Position numbers and translations under genes: made by a program. A stretch of 64,000 nucleotides of DNA from Luidia sarsii (lineage: Eukaryota; Echinodermata; Asteroidea; Paxillosida; Luidiidae): assembly GCA_949987565.1 (NCBI GenBank), contig OX465102.1, positions 22,744,453 through 22,808,452 on the forward strand, read 5' to 3'. Positions 12,801 through 21,771 of this stretch are shown here, in pieces; within the stretch, counting starts at the first letter, position 1, and every line of letters starts with the position of its first letter. The notes under the pieces were generated by a model that saw only the letters and a program-made list of their open reading frames with translations, did no database searches and was not told where the DNA came from.

Positions 12801-15800
12801 TCTCGTTTTGTTATCCAAACAAAAAGGAACAAGTTACCTGGAACTTTTAAACAATGATAAGAAACCTTTGGGTGGAACGATACTCAAAAAACAGCGACCT
12901 CTATAGTTTCGAGTACTGTCGCTCGTATCCCAATATAATATTTGTTCCGACGCAATCGTTCAATTTAGCCCAGATGGGGCCTATACAAAGTGTGTATATC
13001 CTCGTTGGGTAAGATATGACATTGGTTTTGCCTCTTACCTGTGCAGCTGATGATGACAGTTGGACTGTCACTGTTTTTTTTGCTTTCAGCAAGAATCTGA
13101 GACAGACAAGTGATGTTCAAAAGGCACCCTTTCTTCTATCTAAAGCAAAGATGAAAATCAAACAAATAAAGGAAAAACTGGCTGACAATATGTCAACAAT
13201 GTTGACAAATTGCAAAGAAAACCGGATTTGTGGAGTTGAACCCGAGACCCGAGATTTTGAGTACCAGCGCTGTGGTACGCAAACGTCCTGCTGTCCCGGG
13301 TTCATGTCCCGGTAGAGTCAGAAAAACTGACTGGGAACTTTTGAACAAATCGAAAACTTAGCAAAAAAAACCCCATGATTTAAATGCTTCTGACTGGCGC
13401 CCCATTCCGGCAAAGACGAGTTGACTAGTTGATTATTAATTGGAAAAGCCACCATCTAAGTGCCGATAGCTCAGATGGAAGAGCACTGGTACGTTAATCC
13501 AGAGGTCTCGGGTTCAAGTCCCGGTCTCGTCAAAACTGTCTTTGCCAATGTTTCATTGTAACCAATGTTTAGTGAACTATCTTGAGACGCCATCTAAGGG
13601 ACAAATCAGATGGTAAGAGCGCAAGTACACAAAGCTGGAATTCTCGGTCAAGTCGAAATTGTCTTTGCAATTTTGTGGTTAACAAAATGTTCCCTTTTTT
13701 TAATTCACAGGTGGGCTTGTGCCGGTGGACAAACTACTAGTTCTAGATCAGAGGTTACGCATTCACTTCGCAGCTTACGTCACTACGACAGCATTGGCTG
13801 CCTGCGGTGTGGCTCTTGCCATCAGCTTCCTGTGCTTCAACGTCCGGTACCGACAGACAAAGTGAGTACTGCAGGGTGGCAACTTACTCTTCTTTAAGCA
13901 CACAACCGATTACGGCAATTACGGAGACCTACCGACAGACGCGCATGACGAAATCTTTCATGATCCATTCATTCATTTATTCCCCTTGGTTTTTTTAATC
14001 ATACACTCTCAATATTCATTGTTACGTGATGACAACTGTTGAGGTACCAAGCAGAGTTTATGAGTGTGTGGGTCCTTTAACCGCAATTAATAGTTTGATA
14101 ATTTACACGAACACTAAACAATTACAAGTTTGGAAAAAAATCAGAAAAATGATTTTTTTTTAAGACTCCTTTTTGATAATAGAACAAGAAGATCAAGCTA
14201 AACGATTCCACGGTTGATGTTTATTGAAAGTAACCATTCAATATGATCCTTTTGGAGTTCCGTTTGTAGAACTGTAGGCCTATAGCCTCCTCCATCTTAT
14301 TGTAATTTACTTCCAGATATAATTTAATGTTAGAGTCAATGAGATCGTATTTGATTGAGGGCTTGTCCTACTCGACGTAATAAGCACTGTGGGTTCAGTG
14401 CTTTGCCCAATTGCTTGCTAAAAAAAAACAATACAAGCAGCTCAGGTGGGATTCGAACCCGTGATTCCTGCGTTTTAGTGCAGACACTTTAACCGCTCGA
14501 CCACCGAGCTGGTCGAAGTCGTTTGGCCTATGTATATCGACGGGTACCACGTTGCATCACAGATGCTCCCTACTCCGTGCGGTGTAGTGATACTTCTCAG
14601 CGAGTTGAACCCAAACACCTGCTATTTCTTTGTCACTTAAAACAAGGGGTCTCCACACCTTTTGATCATCCTTGGCTTCGGCGATTGCAGACACTTTCTA
14701 AAGGAGCCTCTATTATAGGAGCTGCAGGCAATGCCAATTAGCGTGTGGTTATTGCTTTCCTCAACATTGTGTACGTGCACAGCATTGCATTCATTTGGCA
14801 CTGCTAATGTATAACGGTCTCACGCTGGTCTGAAGACGACCTGCCCATGTCCAGGGCACGCGTGGAGTGGACCTGGGCACTTCTAGCGGTGTTGGTTCCG
14901 ATTAAAATTGTATACCGTTCTCATAGATTCCTTTCGTTTGATGCCATACAGATTCATTAAGTTGTCCAGCCCTAACTTAAACAACATCACCATAGTCGGC
15001 TGCATCATGGTCTACATAGCCGTCATCATGCTGGGTCTGGAGTCGGAGAGAGTCGGCATAGAGGCATATAACCCGATGTGTACGGTAGGTACATTATACC
15101 ATGCAGGGCCTAGTTTCGTAGAGCCGCTAAAGCAAGAAAAACTGCCTAGCATGACATGTCCTTGTTTAATTCTGGTTTAGACTCGGGTGAAGGGAGACAG
15201 GGAGGAAGGGTGGCAGGGATACAGGGAGGGAGGCAGAGAGCGAGACGGAGAGGCAGTCGGGGAGGGAGGGAGGCAGGAAGAAAGGGGAGAGAGAAGGGAG
15301 AAGGAAAGGGAGCGATGGAGAAAGACGGATGGGGAGAAAGGTATGGAGAGAGGGAATGGACGAAGTGGGGTAGAGACGGACGGATTGGTGGTTATTTCAA
15401 GGGGAAAAGAGCCAGTGTAACAGGGACAGTGACCTCACCCGACCACCTTCTACCTCCCCCTTGCACCTTGTAAAAAAAAATCCAACGGTTGTTCGTCTCC
15501 TCATTCACCCAAAATCACATTACTGGCAATTGCCCCAGTGCAATGACCTCCCGACTCACCGTAACCTGCAATGACCGCGCCAATCCGACCGAGACACGTT
15601 GTTAGAGTCTCGGCCAAAGAGCCACGGGGTAATACCGCAGAAGTCAGCGATCTGAACATGGCAGCATGGCCGCTCTCGAACCGTACCAGTCGCCATTCCC
15701 TCCCCCGGGGCAGAAGAAATTGAAGTGCCTCGCTGCCTGCCTGGCGGATTTTCACGGATGTGTTTTCGTTTCGGATCGGCACAGTAAATATTAAGGGGAT

Positions 15801-18800
15801 TATTTCCCGAGCTGATATGAACGGGGAGAAGGATTGCGTTGAGGATACCCCCCCCTCGCCCCTTTGGATTAGCTTCGGGTAAATCCCTGGACGGGGTCCA
15901 CCCCAGACGCCGATTCTGGCCTTCGGGGTGACTGCCCACCTCCAGGCGAGAGGAAAGAGTTTGTCAGTGCAGGCAAGGACGATCTTCTGGCAGGAAACCA
16001 ACAGCCTTTCTACCTTAAACCATGATTAGATTGATAGCCACAGTACCCATGACCGCCACAAGGGTTGTTTGCTAAAATGTGTCATTTTACAAACTCGCTT
16101 AAAGGGTCTCTGCAACAAACATTTCATCACTTAAATCCATGCTGCCAAACTGTTTTTCACACTCGTGCTTGTGGTGGATTTGCATTTTCAAAGTTTTATG
16201 GTAATGGTAATTGTTTGCTGTTTGGTCAAATTGTTCGATCGGTAGATCGATTCGAATCGACCGATCGGCGGATCGATCTACCAGCCGATCGGTTGGACTC
16301 TAAGTAAATCCGTTGGTCTGAGTTCGCTTGATTTGATTTATCGAACTGTCTGCCGGTCGATTCATCGTTTGGTCTGCCGATCTATACAGCATTTGATCGA
16401 CTGATCAATCAATCGATCAATCGATCGATTAATCGATTCTTCGGCTGCTGGGGTGTATTTCCATTCCTCAGTCAGTCGATCGAACTCTTGGTCGACAGAT
16501 TAGTATATTAATCGAGAAGTCACTTGCTTGACCAATCTTCCCATAGGTTTTTTTAGTTGCTTAAAACCACGTAGTTATACATAGTTTTCTTGTTTTCGCC
16601 CACAGATACGTGCCGCTTTCCTCATGGTGGGGTTTTCCCTGGCTTTCGGCTCCATGTTTGTCAAGACGTACCGAGTATATCACATCATCACGCATGCGAC
16701 CAGCCGGGTCATCAAAAGGAAGGTAGATAGCATGCCCTGCTTTTGTTAGAATTTAGCTATAGTAGTGGTTCATACGAGGGAATCAGTAGCCGCTTGAGGG
16801 CGCTATAGGTCTTAACACAGTGGGTGATACTTGTCCGCTTGCCTTGGGCAGATGCTGCACGAGTCCACCTTGTTCCTGATGATAGGCATACTGCTGCTCA
16901 TTGACGTCATCATCCTGACGGTGTGGAGCATCCTCGATCCCATGGTGCGGGTTGAAGAACGGCTACCCATGCAGGCAAGGAACATATTAAACGGATATGG
17001 GAGCGTTGTACGTTTGAGATCGAGTTTGAAGATAATGGCCTGAGAAGGGTGCACGTTTGCTTCGCGCGGTTGATATGATGGCTAAAAACACAGAGAACGT
17101 GCGTAGCAAAAATGTGTGTCCTCAGTGGTCTGCAGGTCCCAAGGCCTTGTTTATGAGAGGGACAGAAAGAGAGAGAGGAAAGGGAGAGGGGGGAGAGAGG
17201 GGGAGAGAGGGGAAATATAGATGGAGAGAGCAGAGAGAGGAGAACGAAAGTGAGATTTTGGGCTGCAGTGTGGACAGAGGTATGGTAGAAGGGAAATAGT
17301 CTATTGAGTTATTAATTTGATATACAAAAATGTGGCAAACTGCTTACTGACTAAAATTACCAAAATGTAAATCTTAAAATTTAGTGGGCCTGACGTTTCG
17401 ATCCTAGCAGGACCTTTCTCAAAGGCAGAGTTATTAATTTGCTGAAATGCATCCGGGTGTGTTTGTTTAATATTACTTTACTATTTTGGCCCCAACCCCT
17501 CTGGCGCCCTCAGTTGTCCAACGACACCGTGGCCTTCGTGCCCATCCTGGAGGTGTGCCGCTCCGACAACATCAGCATCTGGCTGGGCACTGTCTACGCC
17601 TACAAGGGCCTGCTTCTACTCTTCGGGCTCTTCTTGGGCTGGGAGACGCGCAAGGTCAAGATCCCCGCCCTCAACGACTCCCACTACATCGCGGTGAGCA
17701 CACGCCCACTCCAAACCAGCCCTCCTGTCACTCGATGGGATGTAGACCTGCGATAACGGTCACCTCCGTTCGAGACAATGCCATCCACCGCTGAGGCGAT
17801 TGTGGCGGGAAATTTCTGCCATCTCGTCTGCCTTCGTTTTTGAACATCTAAACGGGGGAGTGATCCCTACAGATAATATAAATTCTAGGGAAGTTGGTGG
17901 TTTTATGCTTCTGACTGGAGCCCACAGCCCCGGGGAAGATCAGCTGACTATTTGGGAAGTACGCAATCTATGGGATGGATACTTGGATAGCTCAGAAAAA
18001 CCAGAGGTCTCGGGTTCAAGTCCCGGTTCCAGTCAAAGCTTTTTCAGCAGGGCCAGGATTCGAACCTCCGACTCCCGCTTTTCAAGTGCAGACGTCTTAA
18101 CCGCTTGACCACTCAGCTGTTCGAGGTCGTGTGGTGGATTCCAATAATTCACCACACGACCGATGGTTCCGTATTTTCAAACGTCTGCAGTAGAAAATAT
18201 GAGTCGCGGGTTTGAATCCCGCCCGATTTGCCTGTATTATATCAGCAGTCAATCGGGCAAAGCACTGAGCATAGTACTTATTCCGTCGAGCAGGGCAAAC
18301 CCCTCATTGAATCACATTCTCCTTGACGCAAACATAACGCTATAATTATGTATGAAATTTATCAGGTTTTTTTCTACGTTTTTCTTCTACTCCGCTAGGT
18401 CTGCGTCTACAACGTGACCATCATGAGCATTCTGGCCGTGGTGGTGTCCAACCTTGTCAACCGTGGTGACCAACTCAACACCTCCTTCGTCCTGGTCACC
18501 GTATGCATATGCATGACGACCACCATGACCCTCTGCTTCCTCTTCGTGCCCAAGGTGGGTTCCGCCGGGGCGTGTTTTTTTTTACACCGCAGCCATGGGT
18601 TTTTCGCTGTATTCGTGGAAATCCGCGCTTGAAAAGAGACTAGCCCTGACTAGATCCCAACTGACTGATCTCGTAACGCAGCACTGCATGTTGTCTCTTT
18701 TCAAGCGCGCCATTTGCACGAATACAGCGAAAAACCCATGGATGGCTGCACAAATGTGAATCGCCCGTATTGAAAATGGGTGACTTGAAGGTTTGCATGG

Positions 18801-21771
18801 TGGAAGCGCCAGGGGAAAAGTTTGCGGTGACACCGTGTAACATAACACATCTCTTCTGAGAAGGGATGGGTGGCTCTGACAAAAGCCGGTAACTCAGCGT
18901 GTCGGCGAGTGTGTACTCTGCCCGTCGTCAGGAGACTCCTGGATTCCATCGGTGGTTATAAGAATTGTGGAGAGTATTGAAAACAGAGGTGTGACATTGT
19001 TTCACAGCATAACTTCCATTTTTATATTCGAAACACATCAGGGTAATAAAATAATTTGAACAACTTACTTTCTGAAAATGACCGAAATGAAAATATCGAG
19101 ATTTAGGAGGGCCTGTCGTTTCCATCCTAGCAGGACATTTCTCAAAGGCAGAAGGACTTTGAGAAATCCTTCGAGAAAGTTGCTGCTAGGGTCGGAACGT
19201 CAGGCCCTCCTAATTTTGATATCAAGATATACAGTAAACGTATAATGTTTAAATGTGTTATTAAAAGGTGAAAGGTACAGAAATGGACACCGTTGCAACT
19301 CACACAATTCAATGATGGTTCGCCCTATAATCGACTATCAATAAGAACTTCGCTCAGTGCTTTGCACGATTGACTGCTGCTACAATCACAGGCAGATCAG
19401 TCGGGATTCAAACCCGCGACTCCTGTCTAGTGCAGACGTTTGAACCACCGCAACCACCGCTCCAATCTGTATATCGGTGGTTACGGCTGCACTAGAAAGC
19501 AGCTGTCACGGGGTTGAATACAACCCGATCTGCGTGTACGTTTTTTAATTTTCTCAGCAGCCAATCGGGCAAAACACTGAGCACACGTTGCTTACGTCGA
19601 GTGACTGAGGCAAACGCTCGTTGAATTAGAACCAGGTCCTTCAAGTTAATTTTGTAACCTTTTGTAACTTTCTATTCGATATTGTTTCTCTCATTGTCAT
19701 CGCTCCTCGTATTTATTTTGATTTAATTTGTTTCGTCTTCATTACCCAGTCTAATCGTCTTGTTTGTGTTCTCTTGACTGTTTGTTCCTGTATTTACGTC
19801 TAATTTGTCTGCAAAGGCTGTTCTCTACAAGCCTTGGCTTATATGAACAGCCCCTATACTTCCCACCTTCTTTATTTAAGTTCTTTATATATCAATTATG
19901 TGTTTAACACTTCGTTATTATTGTTATAATTATTTATTTCACGTAATCCATTCTGATGTGTATGCCTGTGGAAGTTAATGTTATTATTGAATTGAATTGA
20001 ATTCAATTGAATACTCAGACACAATCCCCGAACTTGTCACTCTGTCCGTGTCTGCAGGTGTACACCATCCACGCCGTCCGTCTGGGCAGCGATCCGGTCA
20101 CCAAGTCGGTGGGGCTGGAGATCAAGGGTCGCACGAGGCGCTTCGTGACGGACGAGACGACGGAGATGAAGGAGAGCCTGTACCGGGCTGAGGTGCAGGC
20201 GCGGGCCTTCAGGAAAGAGAGGAACAAGGTTCGCGCCCGGACATCAGCCAGTAATCGATACCTATTGCCCAACGGGGACCGATTTCCAGGGACCATTTTC
20301 ATAGAGCTGCTTCAGTTTAAAAAAATGCATGGAAAGCCTTGCTGAAGAAAATCAGGTCGTAAAAAAAATGCAATCTGACTGTTATGCAATTTTCTAGTCA
20401 GTTTTTTAATAGACTGGTTTCTGGAAAGACAAGCATATTTTTTCGGGGGCATTTGTTGATTTAAGTGACAGGGTTATCAATACAAATTGACCGTTAGTCA
20501 TTTTTCAAATTTGACTTCAAATTAATTCGTGTATAAACACAAATATTCGCCATTGATAAATTTTACCTTTAAATAGTATGACATTTAAAAAAATCAAAAT
20601 AGTCTTTTACCGAGAATCATTGATAAATGAGTCTGCCATCAAACATATTCTTCTCGGATATTGCTCGGTCCAGCTAGGAACGAAAGGTCAAGTCCACCGC
20701 ATTTGGTAGATGTACATTTTTGAATTATTGTTTTGTATAATTTGAATCGGTGATATGACCTTTTGTTGACGTAGAATTGACTGACGTTTCTCAAGACACT
20801 TAACCCCTTTTCATCGACTTGTTTTTTCTCTCTGGCAGCTGGACAACCGCATTGCAGAGCTGGAGGCCAGACTACGAATGCTGACCCACCCAGAGGAGGC
20901 CGGGGGCAGCGGGGACGAGGACGAGTGGGTCGGCGACCTGCGCCGGAGGCAGAACATGTACATGCTGCTGCACCTTCCCGAGACCAGCATCAGGGAGGGC
21001 GAGCCCGTGGACTCGGCGAACTACCGGCGCCTCGGCAGGGGACGGCCGGAGGACGAAGACGAGGAGGGTGGGGAGGAGGAGGAGGGTGAGGAGGAAGGGG
21101 AGGAGGGGGAGGAAGGGGAGGAAGGAGAGGAACAGCACGAGGTGGAGCTGCACTGTTTCCTGGAGAGGGACGACTCGGGCCGCCACTCGCTGGACTCGCG
21201 CAGCGTAAGCACCTTGACGACAGACGTCACCACCGAGACGCTGGGCTCGTCCATCATAGGGGGAGGCGCGGGCGATGAGGACGGGGCGTCGGGCACGCCG
21301 TCCCCCGCCCGCTCGGCCCGGCAGCAGCACGCCGACCTGTGCCTGCAGGGCAACTCGTCCCGGCCCCTCCACCAGCAGCACCTGCACGAGAACCCCGTCC
21401 CGCTGGCCCGCCGCGGCAACCCCTACCGCCACCACCACCACCAGCGCAGCCACCCGCCGCTGATCAAGAGCCTGTCCTCGGGCAGCCTGCCCCGCCGGCA
21501 GACGCTGGTCTCGTCGCTGGACGGCGCGGCCGCGCCCGGCCGCTGCCGGGTCCGCAACGACGCCACCGTGTGCCGCGGCCACAACTCGCCCGTCCGCGCC
21601 CTCGCACTCGCCTCCAGCGCCGGCGGAGCCAGGCGCTCGCGCTCCACCAGCGAGCGCCGGGAGAGCGCCCGCTTCCACAACGAGGTGCGCCGGCTGGTGG
21701 TCGAGATGCGCAGCGTCCAGATGCGGCTCCTTCAGCTGAACGAGAACTCGGAGATGATCTACTACGTCTGA
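3982..21771 (+). CDS. GABBR2: GABA-B receptor, subunit-2-like (3' 12 exons; 5' end outside window)
   Basis: Class-C GPCR. GABA-B receptors work as obligate heterodimers at the plasma membrane. Subunit 1 binds GABA; subunit 2 handles surface delivery and Gi/o coupling. Exons: 3982-4170, 5384-5674, 6355-6415, 7370-7459, 13711-13861, 14952-15084, 16606-16722, 16852-16974, 17514-17693, 18399-18554, 20058-20228, 20839-21771. All phases join, giving 2595 nt, 864 aa and a TGA. Residues 1-210 of the fragment are lobe 2 of the Venus-flytrap domain. Seven membrane segments fall near 229-252, 272-290, 306-326, 350-371, 405-427, 446-468 and 480-495. A coiled coil follows at about 555-569. MYGSKY, AYKGLL and IPALNDS favour subunit 2, although the AVEGY...ISG stretch also resembles subunit 1. 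About 290 N-terminal residues are missing upstream. All introns are GT-AG except one probable GC-AG. An invertebrate GABA-B paralog outside the vertebrate 1/2 split remains possible. Confidence 0.88.
4516..4629 (-). mobile_element. tRNA-derived SINE family A, reverse copy
   Basis: On - the element reads GGATAGCTCAGAGGGG...GTACGCAAAACC...GGGTCCAAGTCCCGGTC, then CAAGTTTTCTTTGCCATTTT. This is the same A-box/B-box and tail arrangement as the other family A copies (8245, 13386, 13589, 17846, 30145, 43030, 63262). The anticodon arm is not a functional tRNA. Confidence 0.65.
4716..5076. mobile_element. TTAA-flanked foldback MITE, copy 2
   Basis: A 361 bp element bounded by TTAA on both sides, with ends AGCCCCTACACAAC and ATGTAGGGGCT. 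Its interior is closely similar to copy 1 in reverse-complement arrangement. It lies in the intron between GABBR2-like exons a and b. Confidence 0.78.
5384..5674 (+). CDS. GABBR2: GABBR2-like exon b (ligand domain, lobe 2)
   Basis: Acceptor CGCAACAG, donor GTGAGA, 97 codons, phase 0-0. Contains FESEM...NTYDAVWTMALTIKAAM, matching the conserved YDAIW.(I/L)A..L helix of the GABA-B ectodomain, and ends in LRFTGVS. It has a GC-rich insertion (GPAGQNASLAGQGPG) with an N-glycosylation sequon NAS. Confidence 0.9.
6355..6415 (+). CDS. GABBR2: GABBR2-like exon c
   Basis: A 61-nt exon, entering phase 0 and leaving phase 1. Acceptor ...GAATTAAG, donor GTGAGT. Encodes GPVKFKGPDRYGVTTFRQNQ, equivalent to the G.V.F..G.R.G...F.Q strand of GABA-B ectodomains. 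Confidence 0.82.
6627..6940. repeat. (TTGCTG)n microsatellite
   Basis: About 310 bp of imperfect TTGCTG/TTG/CTG repeats in the intron between GABBR2-like exons c and d. The poly-Leu and Ala/Thr reading frames across it are by-products of the repeat. Confidence 0.95.
7370..7459 (+). CDS. GABBR2: GABBR2-like exon d
   Basis: A 90-nt exon, phase 1-1, acceptor TCACGGCAG, donor GTGAGT. Encodes (D)GVMKLVALFFPEEERLVF...IRWQ, the segment just before membrane helix 1 that matches ...KVG.Y....L.....IRFQ in vertebrate subunit 2. Confidence 0.84.
8245..8346 (+). mobile_element. tRNA-derived SINE family A
   Basis: CCGTCTAAGGGATAGGTAGC is followed by an A-box-like TAGCTCAGATGGT and a B-box-like GGGCTCAAGTCC. 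The would-be acceptor stem does not pair, so this is a SINE head rather than a tRNA gene. Confidence 0.7.
11418..11625. repeat. Long inverted repeat (foldback), about 75-bp arms
   Basis: The left arm (AATAATTATTCGCAGTGGCT ... CTGACTT) is repeated in reverse complement on the right (AAGTCAGGGAACCAC ... AGCCACTGCGATAATTATT). The loop of about 50 bp carries its own small hairpin (ACTGGTTGAACCAGT). No coding capacity. Probably a MITE. Confidence 0.8.
13386..13552 (+). mobile_element. tRNA-derived SINE family A, long form
   Basis: Carries the non-tRNA 5' block (CTTCTGACTGGCGCCCCATT...GACTAGTTGA...GCCACCATCTAAG) followed by the tRNA-like part (ATAGCTCAGATGGAAGAGCA ... GGGTTCAAGTCCCGGTC) and the tail GTCTTTGCCAATGTTT. 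Confidence 0.75.
13589..13680 (+). mobile_element. tRNA-derived SINE family A, eroded copy
   Basis: CGCCATCTAAGGGACAAATC, then AGATGGTAAGAGCGCAAGTA and the tail TTGTCTTTGCAATTTT, with part of the A box deleted. It ends about 30 bp before the acceptor of exon e. Confidence 0.65.
13711..13861 (+). CDS. GABBR2: GABBR2-like exon e (membrane helix 1)
   Basis: A 151-nt exon, entering phase 1 and leaving phase 2. Acceptor TTTTTTTAATTCACAG, donor GTGAGT. Encodes the linker PVDKLLVLDQRLRI and a first membrane helix (AAYVTTTALAACGVALAI), followed by the intracellular FNVRYRQTK. Confidence 0.92.
14371..14530 (-). mobile_element. tRNA-derived SINE family B, reverse copy
   Basis: On - it reads GACCAGCTCGGTGGTCGAGC GGTTAA ... 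TGTCTGCACTA ... GGGTTCGAATCCCACCTGAG, then a tail containing GGGCAAAGCACTGAACCCAC. The head is leucine/serine-tRNA-like with a perfect B box, but the sequence continues into the family tail shared with 18172 and 19480. Confidence 0.7.
14952..15084 (+). CDS. GABBR2: GABBR2-like exon f (membrane helix 2)
   Basis: A 133-nt exon, phase 2 to 0, acceptor GCCATACAG, donor GTAGGT. Encodes IKLSSPNLNNITIVGC (the conserved SSP.LNN of GABA-B intracellular loop 1/helix 2) and ends NPMCT, which holds the extracellular Cys before helix 3. Confidence 0.93.
15180..15420. repeat. GA-rich (purine) low-complexity tract
   Basis: Imperfect GGGAGG/GAGA purine tract just downstream of exon f. The reading frames through it are Arg/Gly/Glu-only and not real genes. 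Confidence 0.9.
16220..16460. repeat. GATCGAT-rich degenerate repeat
   Basis: Dense GATCGATC/CGATCGGT motifs (self-complementary) for about 240 bp in the intron before exon g. It looks like a decayed short tandem repeat with high palindromic content. Confidence 0.7.
16606..16722 (+). CDS. GABBR2: GABBR2-like exon g (membrane helix 3)
   Basis: 39 codons, phase 0-0, acceptor TTTTCGCCCACAG, donor GTAGAT. Encodes FLMVGFSLAFGSMFVKTYRV, the class-C helix 3 signature G(F/Y)..(A/S)(F/Y)G.MF.K.(W/Y)RVH, then the basic loop VIKRK. Confidence 0.94.
16852..16974 (+). CDS. GABBR2: GABBR2-like exon h (membrane helix 4), probable GC donor
   Basis: 41 codons, acceptor GCCTTGGGCAG. Encodes helix 4 (LFLMIGILLLIDVIILTVW) and ILDP, the conserved W..(D)P after helix 4. 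The best 3' boundary is CAG|GCAAGG at 16974/16975, a GC-AG intron. It gives 31 residues between DP and the ISIWLG motif, against 32 in vertebrate subunit 2. A GT alternative (GTT|GTACGT at 17007/17008) keeps frame but inserts 11 extra residues. Confidence 0.82.
17150..17250. repeat. GA-rich tract
   Basis: [18 protein letters not shown] purine tract in the intron between exons h and i. Confidence 0.85.
17370..17432. repeat. Fragment of foldback family also at 19092-19223
   Basis: GGGCCTGACGTTTCGATCCT AGCAGGACCTTTCTCAAAGG matches one arm of the inverted repeat at 19092-19223. Confidence 0.6.
17514..17693 (+). CDS. GABBR2: GABBR2-like exon i (membrane helix 5)
   Basis: 60 codons, phase 0-0, acceptor GCGCCCTCAG, donor GTGAGC. 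Encodes the second extracellular loop, then IWLGTVYAYKGLLLLFGLFL and WETRKVKIPALNDSHYIA. The stretch WET..V.IPALNDS.YI is characteristic of GABA-B subunit 2. Confidence 0.95.
17846..18045 (+). mobile_element. tRNA-derived SINE family A, long form
   Basis: Begins GAACATCTAAACGGGGGAGT GATCCC, continues through CTTCTGACTGGAGCCC and GAAGATCAGCTGACTA, then the tRNA-like part (GGATAGCTCAG ... GAGGTCTCGGGTTCAAGTCC CGGT). This shows that the GTGATCCC block belongs to the family. Confidence 0.7.
18052..18140 (-). mobile_element. tRNA-derived SINE family B head, reverse copy
   Basis: On -: ACGACCTCGAACAGCTGAGT GGTCAAGCGGTTAAGACGTC, TGCACTTGAAAAGCGGGAGT, then GGAGGTTCGAATCCTGG. A tRNA-like head only; the tail is missing. 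Confidence 0.65.
18172..18310 (+). mobile_element. SINE family B, forward copy
   Basis: GTCTGCAGTAGAAAATATGA GTCGCGGGTTTGAATCCCGC, then the family tail CAGCAGTCAATCGGGCAAAG CACTGAGCATAGTACTTATTCCG...GGGCAAACCC. The 5' half of the head is lost. Confidence 0.65.
18399..18554 (+). CDS. GABBR2: GABBR2-like exon j (membrane helices 6 and 7)
   Basis: 52 codons, phase 0-0, acceptor TTTCTTCTACTCCGCTAG, donor GTGGGT. Encodes VYNVTIMSILAVVVSNLV (helix 6) and VTVCICMTTTMTLCFLFVPK (helix 7, ending in the FVPK hallmark of class-C receptors). Confidence 0.95.
18589..18750. mobile_element. Foldback element, 35 bp downstream of exon j
   Basis: The left arm (GCAGCCATGGGTTTTTCGCT GTATTCGTG ... TTGAAAAGAGAC) and right arm (GTCTCTTTTCAAGCGCGCC... 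CACGAATACAGCGAAAAACC CATGGATGGCTGC) are near-perfect reverse complements. Arm fragments recur around 46140-46200 and 46950. Confidence 0.75.
19092..19223. mobile_element. Foldback element (CCTGACGTTTCGATCCTAGC family)
   Basis: The inverted repeat arms start ATATCGAGATTTAGGAGGGC CTG and end CAGGCCCTCCTAATTTTGAT ATC, and meet at ...CTCAAAGGCAGAAGGACTTTGAG. A related arm lies at 17370. Confidence 0.75.
19340..19640. mobile_element. Head-to-head pair of SINE family B copies
   Basis: 19340-19480 is a reverse copy (TCGGGATTCAAACCCGCGAC, TGCAGACGTTTGAACC). 19480-19640 is a forward copy (GGTGGTTACGGCTGCACTAG ... CAGCAGCCAATCGGGCAAAA CACTGAGCAC). Together they form a 300-bp inverted arrangement joined at their tRNA-like heads. 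Confidence 0.65.
20058..20228 (+). CDS. GABBR2: GABBR2-like exon k (start of cytoplasmic tail)
   Basis: 57 codons, phase 0-0, acceptor GTGTCTGCAG. Encodes a charged segment (VYTIHAVRLGSDPVTKSVGL ... AEVQARAFRKERNK). The donor AAG|GTTCGC has a weak +3 to +6 context. Read-through adds 39 codons and then a stop, so a truncated-tail isoform is conceivable. Confidence 0.85.
20839..21771 (+). CDS. GABBR2: GABBR2-like last exon (coiled coil, acidic run, C-terminus)
   Basis: 311 codons including TGA, acceptor TTTTCTCTCTGGCAG. Starts LDNRIAELEARLRML, a heptad pattern equivalent to the coiled coil that pairs GABA-B subunits 1 and 2. An Asp/Glu-Gly run follows (about residues 625-655), then Ser/Pro/Arg/His-rich sequence (HHHH), and a terminal helix (RRLVVEMRSVQMRLLQL) with C-terminus EMIYYV. 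The last four residues fit a class II PDZ ligand pattern (inference). Codons here are strongly GC-biased. Confidence 0.92.
   Translation: MDNRIAELEARLRMLTHPEEAGGSGDEDEWVGDLRRRQNMYMLLHLPETSIREGEPVDSANYRRLGRGRPEDEDEEGGEEEEGEEEGEEGEEGEEGEEQHEVELHCFLERDDSGRHSLDSRSVSTLTTDVTTETLGSSIIGGGAGDEDGASGTPSPARSARQQHADLCLQGNSSRPLHQQHLHENPVPLARRGNPYRHHHHQRSHPPLIKSLSSGSLPRRQTLVSSLDGAAAPGRCRVRNDATVCRGHNSPVRALALASSAGGARRSRSTSERRESARFHNEVRRLVVEMRSVQMRLLQLNENSEMIYYV

Larger units (their letters stand above)
7460..13710 (+). other. Large GABBR2-like intron (6.25 kb), repeat-rich
   Basis: No exon supported. It contains SINE family A copies at 8245-8346, 13386-13552 and 13589-13680, and a long inverted repeat at 11418-11625. 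A degenerate pair of SINE fragments sits near 13225-13320. The remainder is AT-rich unique sequence with short homopolymer runs. The joining codon on either side is G|GT (Gly), which supports direct splicing of exon d to exon e. Confidence 0.7.
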
